Shown: positions 54,690 to 64,000 of the stretch, in pieces | How the letters are laid out: each line of letters begins with the position of its first letter | Position numbering within the stretch: the first letter of the stretch is position 1 | Assembly (NCBI RefSeq): GCF_026262505.1 | Contig: NC_067206.1 | Coordinates: forward strand, 31,883,896-31,947,895 | DNA length: 64,000 nt | Direction: 5' to 3' | Source: Trichomonas vaginalis G3 | Taxonomy: Eukaryota; Parabasalia; Trichomonadida; Trichomonadidae | Program-made: the position numbers and the translations under genes | Notes under the pieces: generated by a model | Database searches by the model: none | Told to the model about the DNA's origin: nothing | What the model saw: only the letters and a program-made list of their open reading frames with translations

Positions 54690-57613
54690 AGTGTATTGTA
54701 CACTCTTGTCGGTCACAGTGTCTCATTCCGGGAGACATTTCTCTGAATGTCTCCCAGAATGAGACAATCCCATTCATAATTGAATTGCAAAACTTTGAGC
54801 GACAAGAGTGTATTGTGCACTCTTGTCGGTCACAGTGTCTCATTCCGGGAGACATTGCCTCTGAATGTCTCCCAGAATGAGACAATCTTCTGCAATCAGA
54901 ATGTGATTGCAAAACTTTGAGCGACAAGAGTGTATTGTGCACTCTTGTCGGTCACAGTGTCTCATTCCGGGAGACATTGCCTCTGAATGTCTCCCAGAAT
55001 GAGACAATCTTCTGCAATCAGAATGTGATTGCAAAACTTTGACCGACAAGAGGTGTATTGTGCACTCTTGTCGGTCACAGTGTCTCATTCCGGGAGACAT
55101 TGCCTCTGAATGTCTCCCAGAATGAGACAATCTTCTGCAATCAGAATGTGATTGCAAAACTTTGAGCGACAAGAGTGTATTGTGCACTCTTGTCGGTCAC
55201 AGTGTCTCATTCCGGGAGACATTGCCTCTGAATGTCTCCCAGAATGAGACAATCTTCTGCAATCAGAATGTGATTGCAAAACTTTGAGCGACAAGAGTGT
55301 ATTGTGCACTCTTGTCGGTCACAGTGTCTCATTCCGGGAGACATTGCCTCTGAATGTCTCCCAGAATGAGACAATCTTCTGCAATCAGAATGTGATTGCA
55401 AAACTTTGAGCGACAAGAGTGTATTGTGCACTCTTGTCGGTCACAGTGTCTCATTCCGGGAGACATTGCCTCTGAATGTCTCCCAAATGAGACAATCTTC
55501 TGCAATCAGAAATGTGATTGCAAAACTTTGAGCGACAAGAGTGTATTGTGCACTCTTGTCGGTCACAGTGTCTCATTCCGGGAGACATTGCCTCTGAATG
55601 TCTCCCAGAATGAGACAATCTTCTGCAATCAGAATGTGATTGCAAAACTTTGAGCGACAAGAGTGTATTGTGCACTCTTGTCGGTCACAGTGTCTCATTC
55701 CGGGAGACATTGCCTCTGAATGTCTCCCAGAATGAGACAATCTTCTGCAATCAGAATGTGATTGCAAAACTTTGAGCGACAAGAGTGTATTGTGCACTCT
55801 TGTCGGTCACAGTGTCTCATTCCGGGAGACATTGCCTCTGAATGTCTCCCAGAATGAGACAATCTTCTGCAATCAGAATGTGATTGCAAAACTTTGACGA
55901 CAAGAGTGTATTGTGCACTCTTGTCGGTCACAGTGTCTCATTCCGGGAGACATTGCCTCTGAATGTCTCCCAGAATGAGACAATCTTCTGCAATCAGAAT
56001 GTGATTGCAAAACTTTGACGACAAGAGTGTATTGTGCACTCTTGTCGGTCACAGTGTCTCATTCCGGGAGACATTGCCTCTGAATGTCTCCCAGAATGAG
56101 ACAATCTTCTGCAATCAGAATGTGATTGCAAACTTTGACGACAAGAGTGTATTGTGCACTCTTGTCGGTCACAGTGTCTCATTCCGGGAGACATTGCCTC
56201 TGAATGTCTCCCAGAATGAGACAATCTTCTGCAATCAGAATGTGATTGCAAAACTTTGACGACAAGAGTGTATTGTGCACTCTTGTCGGTCACAGTGTCT
56301 CATTCCGGGAGACATTGCCTCTGAATGTCTCCCAGAATGAGACAATCTTCTGCAATCAGAATGTGATTGCAAAACTTTGAGCGACAAGAGTGTATTGTGC
56401 ACTCTTGTCGGTCACAGTGTCTCATTCCGGGAGACATTGCCTCTGAATGTCTCCCAGAATGAGACAATCTTCTGCAATCAGAATGTGATTGCAAAACTTT
56501 GAGCGACAAGAGTGTATTGTGCACTCTTGTCGGTCACAGTGTCTCATTCCGGGAGACATTGCCTCTGAATGTCTCCCAGAATGAGACAATCTTCTGCAAT
56601 CAGAATGTGATTGCAAAACTTTGAGCGACAAGAGTGTATTGTGCACTCTTGTCGGTCACAGTGTCTCATTCCGGGAGACATTGCCTCTGAATGTCTCCCA
56701 GAATGAGACAATCTTCTGCAATCAGAATGTGATTGCAAAACTTTGAGCGACAAGAGTGTATTGTGCACTCTTGTCGGTCACAGTGTCTCATTCCGGGAGA
56801 CATTGCCTCTGAATGTCTCCCAGAATGAGACAATCTTCTGCAATCAGAATGTGATTGCAAAACTTTGAGCGACAAGAGTGTATTGTGCACTCTTGTCGGT
56901 CACAGTGTCTCATTCCGGGAGACATTGCCTCTGAATGTCTCCCAGAATGAGACAATCTTCTGCAATCAGAATGTGATTGCAAAACTTTGAGCGACAAGAG
57001 TGTATTGTGCACTCTTGTCGGTCACAGTGTCTCATTCCGGGAGACATTGCCTCTGAATGTCTCCCAGAATGAGACAATCTTCTGCAATCAGAATGTGATT
57101 GCAAAACTTTGAGCGACAAGAGTGTATTGTGCACTCTTGTCGGTCACAGTGTCTCATTCCGGGAGACATTGCCTCTGAATGTCTCCCAGAATGAGACAAT
57201 CTTCTGCAATCAGAATGTGATTGCAAAACTTTGAGCGACAAGAGTGTATTGTGCACTCTTGTCGGTCACAGTGTCTCATTCCGGGAGACATTGCCTCTGA
57301 ATGTCTCCCAGAATGAGACAATCTTCTGCAATCAGAATGTGATTGCAAAACTTTGAGCGACAAGAGTGTATTGTGCACTCTTGTCGGTCACAGTGTCTCA
57401 TTCCGGGAGACATTGCCTCTGAATGTCTCCCAGAATGAGACAATCTTCTGCAATCAGAATGTGATTGCAAAACTTTGAGCGACAAGAGTGTATTGTGCAC
57501 TCTTGTCGGTCACAGTGTCTCATTCCGGGAGACATTGCCTCTGAATGTCTCCCAGAATGAGACAATCTTCTGCAATCAGAATGTGATTGCAAAACTTTGA
57601 GCGACAAGAGTGT
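54690..57613 (-). repeat. 122-bp satellite, long arm (about 24 copies)
   Basis: Tandem 122-bp units. Each unit is a chain of three inverted repeats: CGACAAGAGTG...CACTCTTGTCG; TGTCTCATTC-CGGGAGACATT...AATGTCTCCC-AGAATGAGACA; and TGCAATCA...TGATTGCA. Copies differ by only a few bases. A block of four consecutive copies (about 55,890-56,260) shares the same small variant (TTTGACGAC for TTTGAGCGAC), a sign of block amplification. Open frames of 74 codons repeat along it but are by-products of the unit. Confidence 0.95.
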
Positions 57614-58549
57614 GTTATCCACACTATTTGTTTATATACTATGTTTTTAGATCAAACCCTTTACATACAATTGTTCAAATATAATTTTCTCCATTTAATA
57701 TTTATTTTATATTTTTTGTGCTTTATATAACTTATGGCGTCTACCGAACTATTTTACAGACTCTTCTGAGCTCTTCCCACATATAAACATGTGACAATAA
57801 CACATACATACTCCCTTCATATTCTGATCTCATGACATATTACCCCAAAAACTATATTTATACAACACACCTCATAAAGTCTCATTTTACACCTATCTAA
57901 GCGTTCAGGTTCCGCTGATTCGATTTCTGCTGTCAGATCGTGAAAATATGCATCACATAACAAGATAAACGCAAATTACCTAACTTAATATTTTCCATAA
58001 AATTTCTCTTGAAGTTCATCCTCTAAAAACATCATTTTTCAAAAATTTAAATTTTTCAAAAAATGAATGAATTTAAAAGTTTAGATCATATCTAGTCATT
58101 ACCTAATATTAATTTTGTATTTTAGTTTTTGAGATATTCATTTTACTATACGTATTATTCAGAAAATTAAATATATTTGTGGGGAAAAATGGAAGATATA
58201 ATAAATGTTTTCATATCGATGAATAGGTAATTTGAAGAAAAAATAATGAATTTTGAACGCTTAGATAGGTGTAAAATGAGACTTTATGAGGTGTGTTGTA
58301 TAAATATAGTTTTTGGGGTAATATGTCATGAGATCAGAATATGAAGGGAGTATGTATGTGTTATTGTCACATGTTTATATGTGGGAAGAGCTCAGAAGAG
58401 TCTGTAAAATAGTTCGGTAGACGCCATAAGTTATATAAAGCACAAAAAATATAAAATAAATATTAAATGGAGAAAATTATATTTGAACAATTGTATGTAA
58501 AGGGTTTGATCTAAAAACATAGTATATAAACAAATAGTGTGGATAACAC
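57614..58549. repeat. Perfect 296-bp inverted arms around a 344-bp core
   Basis: 57,614-57,909 and 58,254-58,549 are reverse complements over essentially every base, from GTTATCCACACTATTTG to ACCTATCTAAGCGTTC. The core 57,910-58,253 is unique AT-rich DNA without a gene. Confidence 0.92.
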
Positions 58550-59284
58550 ACTCTTGTCGCTCAAAGTTTTGCAATCACATTCTGATTGCAGAAGATTGTC
58601 TCATTCTGGGAGACATTCAGAGGCAATGTCTCCCGGAATGAGACACTGTGACCGACAAGAGTGCACAATACACTCTTGTCGCTCAAAGTTTTGCAATCAC
58701 ATTCTGATTGCAGAAGATTGTCTCATTCTGGGAGACATTCAGAGGCAATGTCTCCGGAATGAGACACTGTGACCGACAAGAGTGCACAATACACTCTTGT
58801 CGCTCAAAGTTTTGCAATCACATTCTGATTGCAGAAGATTGTCTCATTCTGGGAGACATTCAGAGGCAATGTCTCCCGGAATGAGACACTGTGACCGACA
58901 AGAGTGCACAATACACTCTTGTCGCTCAAAGTTTTGCAATCACATTCTGATTGCAGAAGATTGTCTCATTCTGGGAGACATTCAGAGGCAATGTCTCCCG
59001 GAATGAGACACTGTGACCGACAAGAGTGCACAATACACTCTTGTCGCTCAAAGTTTTGCAATCACATTCTGATTGCAGAAGATTGTCTCATTCTGGGAGA
59101 CATTCAGAGGCAATGTCTCCCGGAATGAGACACTGTGACCGACAAGAGTGCACAATACACTCTTGTCGCTCAAAGTTTTGCAATCACATTCTGATTGCAG
59201 AAGATTGTCTCATTCTGGGAGACATTCAGAGGCAATGTCTCCCGGAATGAGACACTGTGACCGACAAGAGTCCACAATACACTC
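58550..59284 (+). repeat. 122-bp satellite, short arm (about 6 copies)
   Basis: Same 122-bp unit as the long arm in the opposite orientation. Ends at ACAATACACT, after which unique DNA resumes. Confidence 0.94.
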
Positions 59285-59450
59285 ATTTAAATCCAAATTC
59301 CTTTAAATTCTATTATGTAACATCTCCTATTTTAAACAATCCATTCCATTCTAATAACTAATGATATCCATATACATGGATATCATATCCATTACTCAAT
59401 TAGCTTACTTAACTTTATTTCCAAAAAAAAAAACTTTGATACAAATACAT
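59285..59450. other. Short AT-rich gap between satellite arm and transposase stop
   Basis: Contains a TGATATCCATATACATGGATATCA palindrome split as TGATATCCATATA and TGGATATCA at about 59,364-59,388; nothing else. Confidence 0.5.
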
Positions 59451-61973
59451 TTATTCATTATGATCATTACCTTTCACATATAAAGAAATAAACTGATTTC
59501 CGATTGCATTTTCTTTGTCCATCTCGCGTACCCATTGATTTGTAATTCTTACAAATTTACCTTCAAGATCCAATCTTCTATAAAATTTAAAATATGGTGA
59601 TCCATTTCTTGCAATTTCTAATGAAATGATAGCAAAACGAATATAAATGCTACCATCGGAAAACTCCAATATGTCGGGTTGCGCATCTTGGGATTGTTGA
59701 TTGCTTCCTATGAACAAATATTTGCTCATCTTAATAATTTTCTTTTCCTTAATGAAATCTTTAAAATCTCCGTCATCTGGAAGTTTCAACATTTTGACAA
59801 GTTGAACAGTGTTATTTTCATCAATATATACAATACCGCATAGATCTGGGCTGAAGAAATGTGTGATAAACAGCCTTGGATCGCCCTGTTCACGGAAATC
59901 GAGATCCTGATAGAACTGTCCTGGAGAAACCCTGACTGATCTGCCCATTCGTAGAAGAATTTCCATGAATCTGAGGACATCTGTGTAAACATCATCACTT
60001 TCAATATGAAACAATTTAAATACATCATTAATATCTTCGGGATTATAGGCCTCTAATGTGAGTATTGTAAATAGCATTTGTAAACTTACGTTCAATGAAG
60101 ATCGTTCATCATTTAAACGTATTTCAAGGCCATTAACGTGATCGACACTGTGGTTTTTTTTAGTTCTCCTATCCGCGAATTCTTTGAGATATTTCGCTTG
60201 AGAAAAGCAAATTGCTTCAAACTGCGGAGCCTTATCTACGCAATTGATAAAGGAGGCACCTCCTCTTGCCATTGAGCAGAATATCTGATCTGGAAGGTGT
60301 GATGGAGGATCTTCGACTTCAACAGGAATTGGTGAAAAAGCATCAGCGATATTACCAGGTTCGTAATCCGACGGAGGATCAACTGAACTCTCATCCTCAG
60401 TTGAATTGAGGTCGTATTCATCAATGAAGTCCAAGTCATCATCACTGAATCCGTCAAGATCTGCTTCAGGATGCCACTCTTCATCATCATCATCGAAGTC
60501 GATTTCTCCTTCTTGCCTGCGATATCTTCTTTCAGGAATTTCACTAAAGTCTCGGAGCATATCCAGATTCTCACCTTGTGGTAATGCTTGCTCGGCTTTG
60601 TGTATGTATTCTTCCCTGACTTGTTCGATCTTCTCAAGAAATTCGGCAGCTTGCTCATCAGTAACTTTGCTGAGAATTCTTTCATTTTCTCTGAGATCAG
60701 CCTCATGCATATTCCATGCTTCGATAATGAGGTTTTCATCGAGACATTTCCAGCATTGGACCAAGATATACACAGCCATTTTCAGTGTGCACACTAAGGT
60801 TTGATCGATGGCATAGAAATCCACCACATTCGAGTCGCCATGTTTTTGAGAGCGCCAAAAACCTTCACGTCGAGTGGCTGGCAAAGATCTGTACAACCAA
60901 CTGGAATGTAAACAAGATCAATGTTGAGTTCTTTTGCCAGGTCCTTCGTCTCCTTGTTCCTGTGGCTGGAGTAAGTGTCGAGGAATAAAATAATTTTGTT
61001 ATTCCTCCTATAACTTTCATTGTCGCCAAACGCTTGATCATACCAGTCGCGAACCCATTCGAGGTAAGATTTGAAAACCTCATGGGTAGACCATCCTGAT
61101 TCGGAATGAAGGATCTTTTCATTGCTGATGATCCGGTCGTCGCTCACTTGTTGATGGCACCTGTCTGTCAATCCTTTGCACACAATTGTCAAAGGAAGTT
61201 TTCTTCCATCAGCTGTGATGGTTGCAATGATTGTAACACCCTTCTTTTGGTTGTGGTGAATGTGTATATCGACTCCTTCTGATCCTTTAATAGCATAAGT
61301 AAGACCGCCTGCAATGCCGCATCCATAGAAAGATTCATCTGCATTTGCGAGCCGCCAAAGCTCGTCTTTGAATCTTTCAAAGAGTTCCGCTTTAATTTCA
61401 TTGAATTGTTGTATCCGCTCTTGCATTTCTTCTTTATCTTGAGGTCTTCTGTGCCAATGTGCCTTTCTTGTTGTCAGATTTTGCCGCTCTCTAAAGTTCA
61501 CAAGATAATGAGGAGATATTTCGAAATTCTCTTTTTTCAAAACATGTTCAGTGTAAGCATCTTTAAACATTTCCACAATTACTCGGCACATTTGTGTATT
61601 GAAAAAAAAACTTTTTTTCAATAAATTCTGTGATAATGTAGTTGGCTATCAAGAGCTCTCCTTCGTCATCAATAGCTCTGTTAACAAGTAACTGTGCCGT
61701 TTTTGGGTTGAATTTTTCATCTTCCAGGTAAGCATTTCTATAATTATACAAGGTAGAGCGAGATATATTTGTAATGGTGACAATTTGATCAATAAGATTT
61801 CCGTATGATTCGTCAAAACTAGCTTTTATAAGATCCATTAAAACTTCGACTTTTTTATCGCTCAGAGTTGCCGCATTGAATCTTGGGTCAGGAACTAATT
61901 TGCCGAGGAATTTTAATTTTTCTTTGATATCTGGCGGAAGATCTTCTCTTATTAGATGGTCTATGTCAGTCAT
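59451..61973 (-). pseudogene. Pogo/Tigger-type (DDE_1) transposase fused to a dead USP7-like domain
   Basis: Read from 61,973: a helix-turn-helix N-terminus (TNISRSTLYNYRNAYL), a charged linker, then a DDE_1 core with the three acidic positions visible (NADESFYGCG, KIILFLDTYSSHRNK, CTDLCQPLDVKVFGALK). The last 480 residues contain an acidic stretch and a USP-like domain: GLEIRLNDERSSLNVSLQML in place of the Cys box, DVYTDVLRFMEILL in place of QQDxxEF, and GSPYFKFYRRLD ... KFVRITNQWVREMDKENAI in place of the GGHYVVY...WxxFDD...EEAI of USP7. The catalytic Cys and His are both replaced, so no deubiquitinase activity is expected. Two frame changes split the gene, near 61,600 (next to A/T homopolymers) and near 60,820, so it is probably inactive unless these are assembly errors. 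The transposase reads toward the foldback-like element. Confidence 0.72.
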
Positions 61974-62234
61974 TAAAAATTTGTCTTGTCACTTTTTTAT
62001 TTTTTTTATTCTTTTGACAATCTGACTGTAATGCATGAAAATTCGGTTCACTTCATTTTTGACACTTTACATATCGGATGTATTATCTAAGAATTATATT
62101 ATAAAATAATAATTTTGTGTTTTATAAGTTTATTTGTATAAATTGATTCAAAAAAATGGAAAGACAAGAAGTGGATCTGCCAAATGAAAATCAGATTTAT
62201 AGTTTTAGAGAGTTACATACATGAAATATGAAAA
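61974..62234. other. Gap with a truncated gene start
   Basis: AT-rich. At 62,157-62,222 a short frame reads MERQEVDLPNENQIYSFREL and stops just before the 250-bp satellite. It may be the start of a gene cut off by the array. No family recognised. Confidence 0.35.
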
Positions 62235-63832
62235 TTGAACTTTGTATACGGAATTGTTGGCTATGATGTACTGATCATGAATCAGTACATCATAGCCAAC
62301 AATTCCTTCGCAAACAGCGGGAAACTTTGTCTGAATAGTTTAACATTCAGACAAAGTTTCCCGCTGTCAGGGAGGGAATTAGAGGGTAAGAGGTATATAT
62401 TCATAATGTATACCTCTTACCCTTTCATTCCCTCGAGAAAGTTCAAAAACTTGGGTGCAATCAGTTCTGATTGCACCCAAGTTTTTGAACTTTGTATACG
62501 GAATTGTTGGCTATGATGTACTGATCATGAATCAGTACATCATAGCCAACAATTCCTTCGCAAACAGCGGGAAACTTTGTCTGAATAGTTTAACATTCAG
62601 ACAAAGTTTCCCGCTGTCAGAGAGGGAATGGAAGGGTAAGAGGTATATATTCATAATGTATACCTCTTACCCTTTCATTCCCTCGAGAAAGTTCAAAAAC
62701 TTGGGTGCAATCAGAACTGATTGCACCCAAGTTTTTGAACTTTGTATACGGAATTGTTGGCTATGATGTACTGATCATGAATCAGTACATCATAGCCAAC
62801 AATTCCTTCGCAAACAGCGGGAAACTTTGTCTGAATAGTTTAACATTCAGACAAAGTTTCCCGCTGTCAGAGAGGGAATGGAAGGGTAAGAGGTATATAT
62901 TCATAATGTATACCTCTTACCCTTTCATTCCTCGAGAAAGTTCAAAAACTTGGGTGCAATCAGTTCTGATTGCACCCAAGTTTTTGAACTTTGTATACGG
63001 AATTGTTGGCTATGATGTACTGATCATGAATCAGTACATCATAGCCAACAATTCCTTCGCAAACAGCGGGAAACTTTGTCTGAATAGTTTAACATTCAGA
63101 CAAAGTTTCCCGCTGTCAGGGGGGAATTAGAGGGTAAGAGGTATATATTCATAATGTATACCTCTTACCCTTTCATTCCCTCGAGAAAGTTCAAAAACTT
63201 GGGTGCAATCAGTTCTGATTGCACCCAAGTTTTTGAACTTTGTATACGGAATTGTTGGCTATGATGTACTGATCATGAATCAGTACATCATAGCCAACAA
63301 TTCCTTCGCAAACAGCGGGAAACTTTGTCTGAATAGTTTAACATTCAGACAAAGTTTCCCGCTGTCAGAGAGGGAATGGAAGGGTAAGAGGTATATATTC
63401 ATAATGTATACCTCTTACCCTTTCATTCCCTCGAGAAAGTTCAAAAACTTGGGTGCAATCAGAACTGATTGCACCCAAGTTTTTGAACTTTGTATACGGA
63501 ATTGTTGGCTATGATGTACTGATCATGAATCAGTACATCATAGCCAACAATTCCTTCGCAAACAGCGGGAAACTTTGTCTGAATAGTTTAACATTCAGAC
63601 AAAGTTTCCCGCTGTCAGAGAGGGAATGGAAGGGTAAGAGGTATATATTCATAATGTATACCTCTTACCCTTTCATTCCCTCGAGAAAGTTCAAAAACTT
63701 GGGTGCAATCAGTTCTGATTGCACCAAGTTTTTGAACTTTGTATACGGAATTGTTGGCTATGATGTACTGATCATGAATCAGTACATCATAGCCAACAAT
63801 TCTTCCCAAACAACCCGAAATTTGTCTGATTC
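62235..63832. repeat. 250-bp hairpin-chain satellite (about 6.4 copies)
   Basis: Tandem units of about 250 bp. Each is made almost wholly of four palindromes: AAGTTCAAAAACTTGGG...CCCAAGTTTTTGAACTT; GGAATTGTTGGCTATGATG... and its complement; CAGCGGGAAACTTTGTCTG...; and AGGGTAAGAGGTATATATTC... . Two monomer types (AGGGAATTAGAGGG and AGGGAATGGAAGGG) follow the order A-B-B-A-B-B, and the hairpin tips TTCT/AACT follow T-A-T-T-A-T, so the real repeat is a three-unit set of about 750 bp. The last unit decays from 63,790 on. Open frames within it are by-products. Confidence 0.95.
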
Positions 63833-64000
63833 CACACTAATTTTATTAATTTATCTAAACTTTTATCTCTTGTTCTAGATAAATTATCATCAATAATAAT
63901 CTCTTGTTCTATTTCACTATTATATATATATATATTTATATGATTTGATTTAAAAAAAAAATAAATAATTAATAAATCATTTACTCAATATATCAAAAGT
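63833..64000. other. AT-rich end of the window
   Basis: Low-complexity AT-rich DNA including a TA-dinucleotide run at about 63,925-63,940. No feature supported. Confidence 0.5.

Larger units (their letters stand above)
54690..59284. mobile_element. Foldback-like element with satellite arms
   Basis: The whole region is one large inverted repeat. The satellite arm (54,690-57,613) and a 296-bp unique arm (57,614-57,909) mirror a second 296-bp arm (58,254-58,549) and a shorter satellite arm (58,550-59,284, about six copies), around a 344-bp core. The outer ends read AGTGTATTGT and ACAATACACT, flanked by CATTA and CATTT, a possible near-perfect 5-bp duplication. This is the plan of foldback (FB/TU-type) transposons, whose long terminal repeats contain short tandem units. 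No transposase lies inside, so it would be non-autonomous. Confidence 0.65.

Noticed and set aside
54664-59250. Many 74-78 residue frames in the 122-bp array as genes of a repeated protein
   Set aside because: They repeat with the satellite unit, run through its hairpins, occur in both orientations and have no start context; they follow from the absence of stops in the unit.
54690-63832. CRISPR array
   Set aside because: Repeats are contiguous 122- and 250-bp satellites without spacers, in a eukaryotic genome, and there are no cas genes.
62235-63878. 93-141 residue frames in the 250-bp array as genes
   Set aside because: The translation simply mirrors the palindromic satellite, and unit boundaries are crossed without any gene-like signal.

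Overview
The window looks like nuclear DNA of a trichomonad, most likely Trichomonas vaginalis or a close relative. The evidence is AT-rich intergenic DNA, intronless genes, TCA-type initiator (Inr) motifs 9-13 bases before start codons (clear at the GMF and FKBP genes), a Rab GTPase, a Pmp-like beta-helix protein, ankyrin (DUF3447-like) gene remains, and a very heavy load of Maverick/Polinton elements. The species is inferred from gene content, not proven.

Region 1 (1 to about 19,380) is most of a Polinton whose left end lies outside the window. It carries a major capsid protein, a candidate penton, an SF3 helicase, an A32/FtsK-type packaging ATPase, small amphipathic capsid-associated peptides, a broken integrase, a broken phage-like fibre gene and, at its right edge, a DNA adenine methylase. 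Its middle (about 7-13.2 kb) is an accessory island of KilA-N / GIY-YIG (Bro-like) genes, an HNH nuclease and many small repeats.

Region 2 (19.4-22.2 kb) is host DNA: a Rab-like GTPase with an unusual switch II, then decayed ankyrin-repeat gene pieces. Region 3 (22,197-42,806) is a second, different Polinton. Its ends are exact: it starts AGTAGTATAT, has about 0.5 kb inverted terminal repeats, and is flanked by the 6-bp target duplication GTTCTG. It sits in the ankyrin pseudogene. It carries a protein-primed-type DNA polymerase B with an HNH-like insert, integrase, fibre gene, capsid genes and packaging ATPase, about a dozen breaks in all. Its right terminal repeat was later hit by an 841-bp MULE-like element that has its own 10-bp target duplication. 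The 29.6-34.5 kb stretch of this element carries the same accessory gene families as Region 1 at high nucleotide similarity, which suggests exchange between Polintons.

Region 4 (42.8-54.7 kb) is a normal host gene cluster: uridine kinase-like protein, a proline-rich protein, PRC1/Ase1/MAP65, a PLAC8 protein, tRNA-Val(TAC), a Pmp-like membrane protein, FKBP-TPR, a Myb factor and GMF (ADF-H).

Region 5 (54.7-64 kb) is repeat-rich. It holds a foldback-type structure built of a 122-bp satellite in inverted arms (about 24 and 6 copies), a pogo-type transposase gene fused to a catalytically dead USP7-like domain, and a 250-bp satellite. In both satellites every monomer is a chain of hairpins.

The most interesting signals are: the accessory gene cassettes in both Polintons flanked by inverted repeats centred on AGATCT, with shuffled protein modules; a phage-type fibre protein in both Polintons; the transposase/dead-USP fusion; and the hairpin-chain satellites.
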